DNA of 64,000 bases from Ureibacillus composti (lineage in GTDB: Bacteria; Bacillota; Bacilli; Bacillales_A; Planococcaceae), in contig JAUCEP010000002.1 of NCBI GenBank assembly GCA_030348875.1, positions 699,001 through 763,000 of the forward strand, written 5' to 3'. The translations under genes were made by a program, and so were the position numbers. Shown in pieces: positions 8,114 to 17,371 of the stretch. Within the stretch, counting starts at the first letter, position 1, and each line of letters opens with the position of its first letter. The notes beneath the pieces are model-generated. The model worked only from the letters and a program-made list of their open reading frames with translations, had not been told where the DNA came from and did no database searches.

Positions 8114-9292
8114 GTGAAAGACTTATTCATAAAAAATGAACAACAACGACAATGGTTGGAAAAACTAGCGACATTAGAAGAATCATTTAAAAATAATGCC
8201 CAACAGATCGATGAAGAATCTGCATTTCCACATGAGCATATTAAAGCATTACGTGAAATTGGATATACAAAATTAACTTTACCGAAAGAACTTGGTGGTG
8301 AAGGATTTAATGTTTATGAAGCAATTCTACTTCATGAAACATTAGCAAGTTATGATGGTAGTACAGCGTTGGCCGCTGGATGGACATTACTTACAGTTGG
8401 TGAACTATTTGAAAATAAATACTGGGATTCAGCTAAATTAAGCGAGTTTGCTAAAGAAGTAGAAAAGGGTGCAATCATTAACCGTGCAGTTAGTGAAATT
8501 GCAACTGGTAGCCCAATTCGTGGTGGACGTCCTGGAACAACTGCAAAAAAAGAAGGAAATACGTGGGTAATTAATGGCCGTAAAAGCTACACAACTGGTT
8601 CACCAGAGCTTGATTATTTCTTAACTTCTGCCTGGATTGAAGAAGAAGAGAAAGTTGGTTTCTTCTTAATTCATAAAGATCGAAAAGGCGTATCAATCGA
8701 TGAGACTTGGGATGTTATTGCAATGCGTGGTACTGGTAGTCATGATTTAGTATTAGAAAACGTGGTTGTTGATGAGTCAGACTTAGTTGAACTACCAAAC
8801 TACAATACTGGTTTTAAGTTAAATGGATGGCTATTACTAGTTCCAGCAACTTACTTGGGTATTGCACAAGCAGCTGCTAATTATGCAATTCAATTTGCTA
8901 ATACACATTCACCAAACAGTATTAAAGGAACAATTGCAACATTACCAAATGTTCAAGCTTTAATTGGTGAGATTGAGTTAGAACTTACAAAAGCTCGCTT
9001 TGCACTTTATGGAGCAGCACAAAGCTATATCGATTCACAAAACAGCAGTGAAGAAATTAACGCTGAAAATGGTGCTAAAATCGTCAATGCAGTAAATGTT
9101 GCAAAACATATTGTAACAAATGCAGCTATTAATGTAGTTGATAAAGCAATGCGTGTCGTTGGAGCGAAAAGCTTACAACGTACAAACCCATTACAACGTT
9201 ATTATCGCGATGTTCGCGCAGGTCTTCATAATCCACCTATGGATGATTTAACAATTAAAAAACTAGCCGAAGAGGCTTTAAAACTAAAATAA
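8114..9292 (+). CDS. Acyl-CoA dehydrogenase-like flavoprotein (YdbM/SfnB type)
   Basis: A 392-residue member of the acyl-CoA dehydrogenase superfamily. N-terminal helices, the beta domain (RKSYTTGSPELDYFLTSAW, AMRGTGSHDLVLENV) and the C-terminal helical domain are all present. The catalytic Glu seen in true dehydrogenases (EGTxEIQR) is missing; the chain ends QRYYRDVRAGLHNPPMDD instead. That ending is typical of the flavin-dependent monooxygenase branch, such as DszC and SfnB, and of Bacillus YdbM. A GTG start at 8114 follows GAAAGGTAGG. It is 27 bases ahead of a solute-binding protein, so it probably oxidises or desulfurises the compound that the ABC importer brings in. The substrate is not known. 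Confidence 0.75.
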   Translation: MKDLFIKNEQQRQWLEKLATLEESFKNNAQQIDEESAFPHEHIKALREIGYTKLTLPKELGGEGFNVYEAILLHETLASYDGSTALAAGWTLLTVGELFENKYWDSAKLSEFAKEVEKGAIINRAVSEIATGSPIRGGRPGTTAKKEGNTWVINGRKSYTTGSPELDYFLTSAWIEEEEKVGFFLIHKDRKGVSIDETWDVIAMRGTGSHDLVLENVVVDESDLVELPNYNTGFKLNGWLLLVPATYLGIAQAAANYAIQFANTHSPNSIKGTIATLPNVQALIGEIELELTKARFALYGAAQSYIDSQNSSEEINAENGAKIVNAVNVAKHIVTNAAINVVDKAMRVVGAKSLQRTNPLQRYYRDVRAGLHNPPMDDLTIKKLAEEALKLK

Positions 9293-9318
9293 AACATTGA
9301 AACAGGGGAGAAATAAAA

Positions 9319-10203
9319 ATGAAGTTTAACAAATTACTAAAGTTTGCAGCAGTAGGTTTTGCATCAATCTCAATTTTAGCAGCATGTGGTGGGAATGAAG
9401 AAGATACTTCAACTTCAGAACCAGCAGATAACAAGGATGCAGCGTCAGGTGAAGTTCAAAAAATTAAAGTTGCCTATGCAATCGGAACAAAACCAATTAC
9501 TTATCAAGACGAAAATGGTGAAGCACAAGGTTACGATGTTGACGCAATGCGCGCGGTTGATGAAAAATTAGAAGACTATGAATTTGAATTTGTTGGAACA
9601 ACAGATGATGATTTATTACTTGGTGTTGAACAAGGTAAATATGATGTAGGGATTAAAAATGTATGGTACACAGATGAACGTGCACAAAAATATATTTTCC
9701 CAAAAGAATTCTTAGGTTTAAGTAGTGTTGGTTTACTACTTAAAAAAGAAGATGAGAACATTAAAGACTTATCAGATTTTGCATCAGCTAACTTAGAATT
9801 AGCACCAATTGCTGCGAATAACGCTCAATACACAATTGTAGATGAGTACAATAAAGCAAATCCAGATAATAAAGTAAAACTTGTAGCTGGTGACGAGTTC
9901 ACAGTTGACCAAGTACAATGGGTGAATGAAGGACGTTCAGACGGAGCTATTTACCTTGAAGGTCAATATAATGCACAAATTTTAGCTGAAAACGGTCCTT
10001 ACCATGGTTTTATTGACGATGTAGTTTATAACGAATTTATGGTTGTTAAAACATGGCCTTTATTCAACAAAAAACAACAAGAATTTGCTGATGCGTATGA
10101 TGAAGCAATGGCAGAAATTAAACAAACTGAAGAGCTAAAAGAGTTAATGAAAAAACACTATGGTAGAGATTTATTTGAAGTTCTAGAAAAAGTAGAACGT
10201 TAA
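9319..10203 (+). CDS. Amino-acid-type ABC transporter solute-binding lipoprotein
   Basis: A 294-residue family 3 periplasmic-type binding protein that captures a polar solute outside the membrane. The signal peptide ends in the lipobox LAAC, so Cys23 would be lipidated. A Ser/Glu-rich linker is followed by the binding domain (IKVAYAIGTKPITY, GYDVDAMRAV, GKYDVGIKNVWYTDERAQ). The family includes cystine and sulfur amino-acid binders such as TcyA and TcyK. AGGGGAG precedes the ATG. Its permease and ATPase genes lie beyond an insertion sequence at 10272-11649. A terminator hairpin follows at once, which in uninterrupted operons would make more binding protein than permease. Confidence 0.85.
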   Translation: MKFNKLLKFAAVGFASISILAACGGNEEDTSTSEPADNKDAASGEVQKIKVAYAIGTKPITYQDENGEAQGYDVDAMRAVDEKLEDYEFEFVGTTDDDLLLGVEQGKYDVGIKNVWYTDERAQKYIFPKEFLGLSSVGLLLKKEDENIKDLSDFASANLELAPIAANNAQYTIVDEYNKANPDNKVKLVAGDEFTVDQVQWVNEGRSDGAIYLEGQYNAQILAENGPYHGFIDDVVYNEFMVVKTWPLFNKKQQEFADAYDEAMAEIKQTEELKELMKKHYGRDLFEVLEKVER

Positions 10204-10223
10204 TTAGTAGAGAATATAAAAAG

Positions 10224-10270
10224 AAGGCTGTTAGGTCGCTATTCATACCTTTCAGCCTTACTTTTTATTT
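10224..10270 (+). terminator. Terminator or attenuator after the binding-protein gene
   Basis: AAGGCTG pairs with CAGCCTT, followed by ACTTTTTATTTA. The IS target duplication TTTATTTA lies in this T-rich tail, so the element landed at the end of the terminator. Confidence 0.65.
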
Positions 10271-10271
10271 A

Positions 10272-11649
10272 GGTTCTATAATATTTGTTGGGGTTTTACT
10301 ACAATTTAAAATAAAAAAGCACGTAATCACCCATTTCGATATACTTGAATTGTCGAGAAACAAGCAATGAAAATGAAAGGTGATACGTGCAATATGAATT
10401 TTAACAGAAATATTCCAGGATTAAAAGATGTAACTATTCATAAGGTGGAGGAGATCGGGGAGCGTATCGCTCTATACGTTTCAATTCCAAAGAAAGAACA
10501 TCAGTGTCCTGCTTGTAAGAAAATGACCTCTAAAATTCATGATTATCGAATTCAAAAAATTAAGCATTTAAAGTGGTTTGAACGATTAACCATCCTTTTC
10601 TATAAACGCCGACGTTATGTATGTGCGTGTGGAAAACGGTTCTCGGAAAAATCCCCTTTCGTGGATAAATATCAACGCTTCACGAAGGAATGGAACCAAG
10701 TGGCTGGAATCCGTTCTGTGAAGGCAAAGACATTTAAGGAAGCAGCGGAAGTCCTTGGCGCCTCCAGTTCTACACTCATTCGTCGTTTTAAAAAGCTTGT
10801 AAAAGAGCAGTTAAATGAAGGAGTACATTTACCAAAATGTATTGCGATTGATGAATATAAAGGCGATACAGATGCAGGAACTTATCAACTAATCATTGCC
10901 AACGCTGAAACACATGAACCCATTGATATTCTACCGAATCGAAGAAAAGAGACAATTAAGGATTATCTAATGAAGTATGGAGCAGATGTAGAAGTTGTCG
11001 TAATGGACATGAATCCGAGTTTTAAAGCAGCTGTTAGAAAAGCATTAAATCGCCCCATCATTATTGCAGATCGATTCCATTATTGTCGCTACATTTATTG
11101 GGCCCTAGATGAGGTACGCCGTAAAGTGCAGAAGGATTGGCATCCATATGATCGAAAAAAGTGCAAAAAAATGCGCCATGTTTTATATAAACGTTTTGAC
11201 AAGTTAACGGAAAAGAATAAATGGTATTTAAATCGCTATACAAGGATGTCTAAGGAATTAAAAGAAGCATATGAACTGAAAGAAGCCTATTGTGAATGGT
11301 TTGATTGGGCAAAAACGGCTAATAATATAGCAGAAGTAAAAAATAGATTAGAAGCTTATTACCGTAAGGTAGAAGAAGCAAATATCCCAGCATTTTTAAA
11401 AGCGATTCAAACTTTTAAGAATTGGCAAGTAGAGATCTTGAATAGTTTTAGTTTTGGTTATTCAAATGGATTTTTAGAGGGAATTAATAATAAATCGAAG
11501 GTAATGAAGCGTAATGCTTATGGTTTCAGAAGTTTTAAGCATTTTAAAGCGAAGATTTTATTGAATGATTTATATAAAGAAATCGGTGTTCATTTAGGTT
11601 AATTAGGGTGACGTGCAAAACACATCACCCCAACATTTGACTAAGAACC
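10272..11649 (+). mobile_element. ISL3-family insertion sequence, copy 1 (1378 bp)
   Basis: The left end GGTTCTATAATATTTGTTGG and the inverted right end GGTTCTTAGTCAAATGTTGG form imperfect terminal repeats. The 8-bp direct repeat TTTATTTA flanks both sides (10264-10271 and 11650-11657), a perfect target duplication of the size known for ISL3. One transposase gene fills the element. It separates the binding-protein gene from its permease genes. The last 674 bp match copy 2 with a single mismatch, while the first part is clearly diverged. Confidence 0.95.
10394..11602 (+). CDS. ISL3-family transposase, copy 1
   Basis: A 402-residue DDE transposase. An N-terminal zinc finger (CPACKK, CACGKRF) and helix-turn-helix region are followed by the catalytic core. 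The likely acidic residues are in AIDEYKGD, VVMDMNPSF and the late GFLEGINNKSK. The frame is intact, so the element may be active. In-frame ATGs at 10367 and 10373 exist, but GAAAGGTGA at 10375-10383 looks like the ribosome site for ATG 10394. It points the same way as the ABC genes and could supply some read-through to them. Confidence 0.9.
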   Translation: MNFNRNIPGLKDVTIHKVEEIGERIALYVSIPKKEHQCPACKKMTSKIHDYRIQKIKHLKWFERLTILFYKRRRYVCACGKRFSEKSPFVDKYQRFTKEWNQVAGIRSVKAKTFKEAAEVLGASSSTLIRRFKKLVKEQLNEGVHLPKCIAIDEYKGDTDAGTYQLIIANAETHEPIDILPNRRKETIKDYLMKYGADVEVVVMDMNPSFKAAVRKALNRPIIIADRFHYCRYIYWALDEVRRKVQKDWHPYDRKKCKKMRHVLYKRFDKLTEKNKWYLNRYTRMSKELKEAYELKEAYCEWFDWAKTANNIAEVKNRLEAYYRKVEEANIPAFLKAIQTFKNWQVEILNSFSFGYSNGFLEGINNKSKVMKRNAYGFRSFKHFKAKILLNDLYKEIGVHLG

Positions 11650-11750
11650 TTTATTTATAGTCGTCATTACATACATAGTAGAAAATATACTTACGTTTAT
11701 AAATGCTTTGTGGTTACTAAATATTAGATAGGAAAGCGGTGAGAAAAGAA

Positions 11751-12461
11751 ATGGAGAAATATTTCGATATAGAGTATATATGGAGTTCTCTTCCACAACT
11801 ATTACCATTCTTGAAGGTAACCTTCCTTGTAGTAGGTCTTTCAGTTTTTTTTGGTACTTTAATTGGTCTAGTATTGGCATTTGCAAAAATGAGTAATAGT
11901 AAACTTTTACGGGTTTTTGCAAATGGTTATACAACTGTAATGCGTTGTACGCCTTCCATAGTTTTATTATTCCTAGTGTATTATGGAGTGCCGGCTTTTT
12001 CAGAAGGGTTATTTGGCATAGACTTACAAGATATTCATACAGGTGTATACGTAATCGTAACCTTCACATTGCAATTTGCTGCGATGATGTCTGAAGTAGC
12101 TAGATCAGCCATTCAATCTATTAATAAAGGGCAATATGAAGCTGCTGTTAGTGTTGGGTTAACACCATTTCAAGCTTATCGCCGTATCATCTTCCCACAA
12201 GCATTCGTAGTAGCTTTACCGAACTTTGGTAATGGATTAATTTCCATCTTACAAGAAGGTGCATTAGCTTACACAATTGGATTTGTTGATGTTGTGGGTA
12301 AAGCAAATTTAATTATTGCAAATAACTATAATACACACCAATTAGAAATATATATCGCCCTAGCAATCATTTATTGGGTATTAGCAATTGTCATCGAGAA
12401 GATCTTTGAATTACTAGAAAAAGCATTTAGTAAAGGTTCTCGATCATTAAAAGTGTCATAG
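11751..12461 (+). CDS. Amino-acid-type ABC transporter permease (first)
   Basis: A 236-residue inner-membrane permease of the HisM/TcyL type with about five hydrophobic segments. The ATPase-contact loop is visible as EAAVSVGLTPFQAYRRIIFPQAF near residue 140. It would pair with the second permease and the ATPase downstream to import the solute bound by the lipoprotein at 9319. A GTG at 11739 is in frame, but GGTGAG at 11739-11744 serves as ribosome site for ATG 11751. The next gene starts 12 bases after its stop. Copy 1 of the IS element lies directly upstream, so its own promoter must lie in the 90 bases before the gene or inside the IS. Confidence 0.85.
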   Translation: MEKYFDIEYIWSSLPQLLPFLKVTFLVVGLSVFFGTLIGLVLAFAKMSNSKLLRVFANGYTTVMRCTPSIVLLFLVYYGVPAFSEGLFGIDLQDIHTGVYVIVTFTLQFAAMMSEVARSAIQSINKGQYEAAVSVGLTPFQAYRRIIFPQAFVVALPNFGNGLISILQEGALAYTIGFVDVVGKANLIIANNYNTHQLEIYIALAIIYWVLAIVIEKIFELLEKAFSKGSRSLKVS

Positions 12462-12473
12462 GAGGTGGCTGTA

Positions 12474-13190
12474 ATGGATACAAGTTTAATTAACGTTCCT
12501 TTTTTAATCGATACATTCTTTGTTGCGTTAAGTGGTGTACCAGTTGCTTTACTAGTAACGGTTGTTTCATTACTGATTGCCGTTCCTATTGGGTTTTTCC
12601 TAGCATTAACACGAATTAATCAAATTCCTGTTATTAATACGATAGCAAAGATTTACGTTTCCTTTGTTCGTGGAACGCCAATCATCATTCAAATTTTCGT
12701 GTTATACAGTTTTATTCCACTTATCTTGAATGGAATCTTTAAAAAGTACAATATTGAATATTCGGTATATGATATTAATCCATTGTGGTATGCATTTATC
12801 ATTTTCGCGTTTAATACAGCAGCTGTTTTAGTTGAAGTTTTCCGTTCGGCATTAAGTACTGTCGATAAAGGACAGCTTGAAGCGGCACAGTCTGTTGGGT
12901 TAACAAATGCACAAGCTTATCGTCGTATCATTATTCCACAAGCTTTAGTAACTGCACTACCTAATCTATGTACTGCAACAGTAAACTTAATTAAAGCAAC
13001 GTCTTTAGGTTACGCAATTTCATTATACGAGATTACGTTAAAAGCGAAAGTCGCAGCAAACGTTGGTTATAACTATGTTGAAGCGTATATTGATATTTTC
13101 ATAGTTTATTTAATCCTATGTATCGTCGTAGAACAGCTATTTAAATGGTGGGAAAAACGTTTAAGTCGCTACAAATATGCTAGTGCTTAA
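12474..13190 (+). CDS. Amino-acid-type ABC transporter permease (second)
   Basis: A 238-residue membrane protein of the same family as the preceding permease, with the contact loop EAAQSVGLTNAQAYRRIIIPQAL. The two probably form a heterodimeric channel. GGAGGTG at 12461-12467 gives ATG 12474 the best spacing; the GTG inside that site (12465) is less likely. The ABC ATPase follows 12 bases later, so the three genes form a tight operon. Confidence 0.85.
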   Translation: MDTSLINVPFLIDTFFVALSGVPVALLVTVVSLLIAVPIGFFLALTRINQIPVINTIAKIYVSFVRGTPIIIQIFVLYSFIPLILNGIFKKYNIEYSVYDINPLWYAFIIFAFNTAAVLVEVFRSALSTVDKGQLEAAQSVGLTNAQAYRRIIIPQALVTALPNLCTATVNLIKATSLGYAISLYEITLKAKVAANVGYNYVEAYIDIFIVYLILCIVVEQLFKWWEKRLSRYKYASA

Positions 13191-13202
13191 GGAGGTAGAG
13201 AC

Positions 13203-13958
13203 ATGTTAGAAATTACAAATGTTCATAAATCGTTCGGTAAAAATGAAATTCTAAAGGGCGTCGACTTAACAATTGAAAAAGGTGACGTAGTTGTTATTTT
13301 AGGGCCAAGTGGATCAGGTAAAACAACACTTCTGCGATGCATTAACTTTTTAGAAAGAGCCGACCAAGGAACTGCAAACTTTGGTGATCTTAAAGTAGAT
13401 TTAAAAGGTGCATCTAAAAAAGAAGTTCTCGATGTTCGTAAAAAAACAGCTTTTGTGTTCCAAAACTATAATTTATTTAATAATAAAACAGCATTGGAAA
13501 ACGTGGCTGAAGGGTTAATCATTGGACGAAAAATGCCAAAGGAAGAAGCTTATAAAATCTCTCGAGAAGCACTAGATAAAGTAGGCTTATCAGACAAGTA
13601 CGATTTTTATCCTGTTCAGCTATCTGGTGGTCAGCAACAACGTGTAGGTATTGCCCGAGCAGTAGCCTTAAACCCAGATATCATTTTATTTGATGAACCA
13701 ACATCAGCTCTAGATCCTGAATTAGTTGGGGAAGTACTAGAAACAATGAAAGAGATTGCTCGAGAAGGAACAACGATGCTTGTTGTAACACACGAAATGG
13801 GCTTTGCGAAAGACGTTGCAAAACGAGTAATCTTCATGGATGGCGGCGTTGTGGTGGAAGAAGGTACTCCACACGAAATCTTTGTCACGCCAAAAGAAGA
13901 ACGTACAAAACAGTTTCTACGCCGTGTATTACCAGGCCAATACGATTACGAGATTTAA
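13203..13958 (+). CDS. Amino-acid-type ABC transporter ATP-binding protein
   Basis: A 251-residue cytoplasmic ATPase that powers the two permeases. Walker A is GPSGSGKTT (about residues 34-42), the signature is [14 protein letters not shown], Walker B is [14 protein letters not shown], and the switch His is in VVTHEMGFA. It resembles the TcyC/GlnQ group of polar amino-acid importers. AAGGAGG precedes the ATG. A terminator follows, which closes the transporter operon. Confidence 0.9.
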   Translation: MLEITNVHKSFGKNEILKGVDLTIEKGDVVVILGPSGSGKTTLLRCINFLERADQGTANFGDLKVDLKGASKKEVLDVRKKTAFVFQNYNLFNNKTALENVAEGLIIGRKMPKEEAYKISREALDKVGLSDKYDFYPVQLSGGQQQRVGIARAVALNPDIILFDEPTSALDPELVGEVLETMKEIAREGTTMLVVTHEMGFAKDVAKRVIFMDGGVVVEEGTPHEIFVTPKEERTKQFLRRVLPGQYDYEI

Positions 13959-13967
13959 TATTAATGG

Positions 13968-13995
13968 ACCAGTCCTTTTTGAGGGCTGGTTTTTT
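13968..13995 (+). terminator. Rho-independent terminator after the ABC operon
   Basis: ACCAGTCC pairs with GGGCTGGT around TTTTTGA and is followed by a T-run. Confidence 0.85.
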
Positions 13996-14094
13996 AATGT
14001 CGAGACGCACTTGTTCCAAAGTCTACTGAACACTGCTAAAATTAATTAATAAAATAAAGTAATACAATTGAATATTAAAGGGGAGAACCTAGAG

Positions 14095-14655
14095 ATGAAA
14101 CTTTACACAAAAACAGGTGACAAAGGGAAAACGAGTTTAATTGGTGGTCGTGTTAGTAAAGATGATCTGCGTGTAGAAACATACGGAACGATTGATGAGT
14201 TAAATTCATTTATTGGAAAAGCTGTAACTGAATTAGAGCGACCATTATTTGATGATATCATCGCAGACTTAGAAACAATTCAACATGAATTATTTGATTG
14301 TGGTGGCGATTTAGCAAATGTAATGAAAGAGCGTAAATACAAACTTGAAGAAGTATCGATCGAAGCTTTAGAGAAACGAATTGATGCGTTGTCAGATGAG
14401 GCACCGCCGTTGAAAAGATTCATTTTACCTGGGGGTTCACAAGCTGCTGCAACACTTCATATTGCGAGAACAGTCACTAGAAGAGCAGAGAGACAAATGG
14501 TAACTCTTATGAATGAAGTAGAGGATGTACCAGCGATCATTCAAAAATACTTAAACCGTTTATCTGACTATTTCTTTGCAGCAGCTCGTGCAGTAAATGC
14601 GCGTTTAAATGTGAAAGATGTTGAGTATGTTCGCGGTGGAGATGTGTTTAAATAA
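14095..14655 (+). CDS. Cob(I)alamin adenosyltransferase, PduO type
   Basis: A 186-residue PduO-type ATP:corrinoid adenosyltransferase that makes adenosylcobalamin from cob(I)alamin and ATP in the cytoplasm. The ATP site TKTGDKGKTSLIGG lies at residues 4-17. The motif ARTVTRRAERQM and the C-terminal YLNRLSDYFFAAARAVN complete the family pattern. AAAGGGGAG lies about eight bases before ATG 14095; the in-frame TTG at 14068 is too far upstream of it. It is monocistronic, with terminators on both sides. It could supply the cofactor of IcmF encoded 8 kb downstream. Confidence 0.9.
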   Translation: MKLYTKTGDKGKTSLIGGRVSKDDLRVETYGTIDELNSFIGKAVTELERPLFDDIIADLETIQHELFDCGGDLANVMKERKYKLEEVSIEALEKRIDALSDEAPPLKRFILPGGSQAAATLHIARTVTRRAERQMVTLMNEVEDVPAIIQKYLNRLSDYFFAAARAVNARLNVKDVEYVRGGDVFK

Positions 14656-14662
14656 TAGAAAG

Positions 14663-14707
14663 AATCCTAAAATGACTAAAAATAACTTTAGTTGTTTTAG
14701 GATTTTT
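14663..14707 (+). terminator. Rho-independent terminator after the adenosyltransferase
   Basis: AATCCTAAAA pairs with TTTTAGGATT around an AT-rich loop, followed by T residues. Confidence 0.8.
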
Positions 14708-15099
14708 ATATTTTTCACCCAAATTTTCCTTTCGGATTATTAAGTTTAATTAAGATTTGTAAATTATTATAAAAAGGGTTTTAAAAGTCACACCTCGGGT
14801 AAGGAACTATAATACAATAATCGTCAAATTTCTACTTAACACTGACTATATTCCCAAAGTAGTATAACTATAATGCTCTAAAAATACTAAATATTCTACA
14901 ATATTACTAAAAATCTACATTTTAAATTTTCGGAAATTTCAAAACAATCGTTGACTGCATGCTCATTCATCTTTTACAATAATCATATAATGGAAATTGG
15001 AAACGTTACCAATAAAATCTATTAGCATTTTTACAAAAATATTAGAATATCTATTAATAAACTAACACATTGGGGAGAAGGATCAGGGGGGAGAAGCAT
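14708..15099 (+). promoter_or_regulatory. fadF control region: promoter, FadR-like operator and cre site
   Basis: TTGACT (14951) and TACAAT (14975) with an 18-base spacer form a sigma A promoter. Overlapping it, 14951-14970 reads on the minus strand ATGAATGAGCATGCAGTCAA: one perfect half-site and one 5/8 half-site of the B. subtilis FadR operator ATGAATGANTANTCATTCAT. TGGAAACGTTACCA at 14998-15011 matches the CcpA cre consensus at 13 of 14 positions, inside the longer palindrome ATTGG..CCAAT. Both sites are motif matches only. Apart from these, the stretch holds no gene. Confidence 0.5.
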
Positions 15100-17265
15100 A
15101 TGAGTCCGTTACTTATTGCAAACTGGGTATTCTTTATTGGTGTTGTGCTTTATGCATTGGGGTTATTTTCATATTTATTAAAAACTAGATATGAATACGT
15201 AAAACTAGGGAAAAAAGAAGAGTTTAATGAAAGTGTCAAAGAACGGCTTGAAAAAGTATGGGTGAATGTGTTTGGACAGAAGAAATTATTAAAAGATAAA
15301 AAGAGTGGAATTATACACGTATTATTCTTTTACGGTTTTCTTCTCGTTCAATTAGGTGCTATTGATTTAATCTGGAAGGGGTTAGCACCAGGATCACATT
15401 TACCACTAGGACCATTATATGAAGTGTTTACATTTTTTGAAGAAATCGTAGCGGCTGTCATTTTATTTGCAGTAGTCTGGGCATTCCATCGTCGTTACAT
15501 AGAAAAACTTGTCCGTTTAAAGAGGGGTTGGAAAAATGGACTTGTTTTAATTTTTATTGGTGGGTTAATGGTCTCCACATTAATTGGAAATGGTATGGGC
15601 CTTATTTGGCACGGGGAAGGATTTTCTGGAAGTGAGCCAATTGCCTCCAGTATTGCAGCAATCTTTGGCTTTTTATCACCTGAAGTGGCTGCAGGCGGCT
15701 TCTATGCTATGTGGTGGGTGCATTTACTAATTTTATTGACGTTCTTAGTCTATGTTCCACAATCTAAGCATTTCCATTTAATTGTGGGTCCAGCAAACGT
15801 CTACTTCAATCGTCTTGACCGTGCGGGTACTTTACGTCCGATTAATTTCGATGTGATGGAAGAGGCTGAAGATGAAGAAGAAATGCCGTCTTTCGGGGTA
15901 GGGAAGATTGAAGATTTTACACAAAAGCAATTAATTGATTTATATGCTTGTGTAGAATGTGGACGCTGTACAAATATGTGTCCTGCAACTGGTACTGGTA
16001 AGATGCTGTCACCAATGGATTTAATCGTAAAATTACGCGACCATCTAACAGCAACAGGTGCTGTCACAACAAAACAAAAGCCTTGGGTACCATTTACAAT
16101 GTTTAGAAATACACAAGGAAATCAACTTGCTGTGGCAGCTGGTGCTGAAGGAGCAGTGATTGAGGATATTTATAGTCCATCATTAATTGGAGATGTCATT
16201 ACAGAAGAAGAGATTTGGGCATGTACAACTTGCCGTAACTGTGAAGATCAATGTCCAGTGATGAACGAACATGTTGATAAAATTATCGACCTTCGACGTT
16301 ACTTAACGATGACAGAAGGAAAAGTGAATACAGATGCACAACGCGCAATGAACAATATCGAGCGCCAAGGAAATCCTTGGGGGCTTAACAGAAAAGAAAA
16401 AGAAAACTGGCGCGAGCAAGACCCATCAATCCAAATCCCGACAGTAAAAGAAGCGAAAAAATCGGGTGATGGCTTCGAATACTTATTCTGGGTTGGTTCA
16501 ATGGGGTCATTTGATAGCCGCTCACAAAAAATTGCCTTATCCTTTGCTCGTTTATTAAATGAAGCTGGTGTCAAATTTGCTATTCTCGGAAATAAAGAGA
16601 AAAACTCAGGGGACACACCTCGTCGCCTAGGAAATGAGTTCTTATTCCAAGAATTAGCGACTGCAAACATTGAAGAATTTGAGAAAAATGAAGTCACAAA
16701 AATCGTAACGATTGATCCACACGCCTATAACATTTTCAAAAATGAATATAAAGACTTGGGCTGGGAAGGTGAAGTATATCACCATACAGAACTATTGTTT
16801 GATCTGATTGAACAAGGACGTTTAACAATGAATCATCGAGTTGAGGAAACGATTGTTTTCCACGACTCTTGCTACTTAGGTCGATACAATGACGTATACG
16901 ATGCACCACGAGAAATTTTAAAAGCTATCCCTGGTGTCAACTTAGTTGAAATGGAACGTAACCGCGAAACAGCAATGTGTTGTGGAGCAGGTGGGGGCTT
17001 AATGTGGATGGAAGAACACGTTGGGAACCGCATTAATGTGGCACGTACTGAACAAGCATTACAAACAAGTGCATCGATTATTTCATCTGGATGTCCATAC
17101 TGTTTAACAATGCTTTCCGATGGTACGAAAGCAAAAGAAGTTGAAGATCAAGTAGGAACATATGATATTGCTGAGCTACTAGAACGATCTGTATTTGGAG
17201 AACAAAAATCTTCGGATGAAACAACTGAGCCTACTAGTGAAACAATTGCAGCAACTGAAGAATAA
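15100..17265 (+). CDS. fadF: Membrane iron-sulfur oxidoreductase FadF (YwjF)
   Basis: A 721-residue membrane protein thought to carry electrons from acyl-CoA dehydrogenases, via electron-transfer flavoprotein, to menaquinone. The N-terminal 230 residues hold several membrane helices like the heme b subunit of nitrate reductase. Two 4Fe-4S motifs follow: CVECGRCTNMCP near residue 284 and CTTCRNCEDQCP near residue 374. Two CCG-type cysteine motifs lie near 588 (FHDSCYLG) and 627 (MCCGAGGG). The tail is acidic and low complexity. GGGGGGAG precedes ATG 15100; the in-frame TTG at 15070 is less likely. B. subtilis YwjF is encoded with acdA next to rpoE, as here. The ETF genes are not in this window. 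Confidence 0.88.
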   Translation: MSPLLIANWVFFIGVVLYALGLFSYLLKTRYEYVKLGKKEEFNESVKERLEKVWVNVFGQKKLLKDKKSGIIHVLFFYGFLLVQLGAIDLIWKGLAPGSHLPLGPLYEVFTFFEEIVAAVILFAVVWAFHRRYIEKLVRLKRGWKNGLVLIFIGGLMVSTLIGNGMGLIWHGEGFSGSEPIASSIAAIFGFLSPEVAAGGFYAMWWVHLLILLTFLVYVPQSKHFHLIVGPANVYFNRLDRAGTLRPINFDVMEEAEDEEEMPSFGVGKIEDFTQKQLIDLYACVECGRCTNMCPATGTGKMLSPMDLIVKLRDHLTATGAVTTKQKPWVPFTMFRNTQGNQLAVAAGAEGAVIEDIYSPSLIGDVITEEEIWACTTCRNCEDQCPVMNEHVDKIIDLRRYLTMTEGKVNTDAQRAMNNIERQGNPWGLNRKEKENWREQDPSIQIPTVKEAKKSGDGFEYLFWVGSMGSFDSRSQKIALSFARLLNEAGVKFAILGNKEKNSGDTPRRLGNEFLFQELATANIEEFEKNEVTKIVTIDPHAYNIFKNEYKDLGWEGEVYHHTELLFDLIEQGRLTMNHRVEETIVFHDSCYLGRYNDVYDAPREILKAIPGVNLVEMERNRETAMCCGAGGGLMWMEEHVGNRINVARTEQALQTSASIISSGCPYCLTMLSDGTKAKEVEDQVGTYDIAELLERSVFGEQKSSDETTEPTSETIAATEE

Positions 17266-17336
17266 AAATTTGTTTAAAAAGTTCTAATTAATGAATGCTG
17301 TTCATATGATAAAGGTGGATGGATTTTGTAGAGGTG

Positions 17337-17371
17337 AAAAGAGGGTGTGATAACTAATCACAGCCTCTTTT
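17337..17371 (+). terminator. Terminator between fadF and thiolase
   Basis: AAAAGAGGGTGTGAT pairs with ATCACAGCCTCTTTT. It would separate fadF from the thiolase operon, so the latter probably has its own promoter in the next 100 bases. Confidence 0.8.

Noticed and set aside
9386..9571. Overlapping 61-residue frame inside the binding-protein gene
   Set aside because: It lies in another frame of a well supported gene and has no site of its own.
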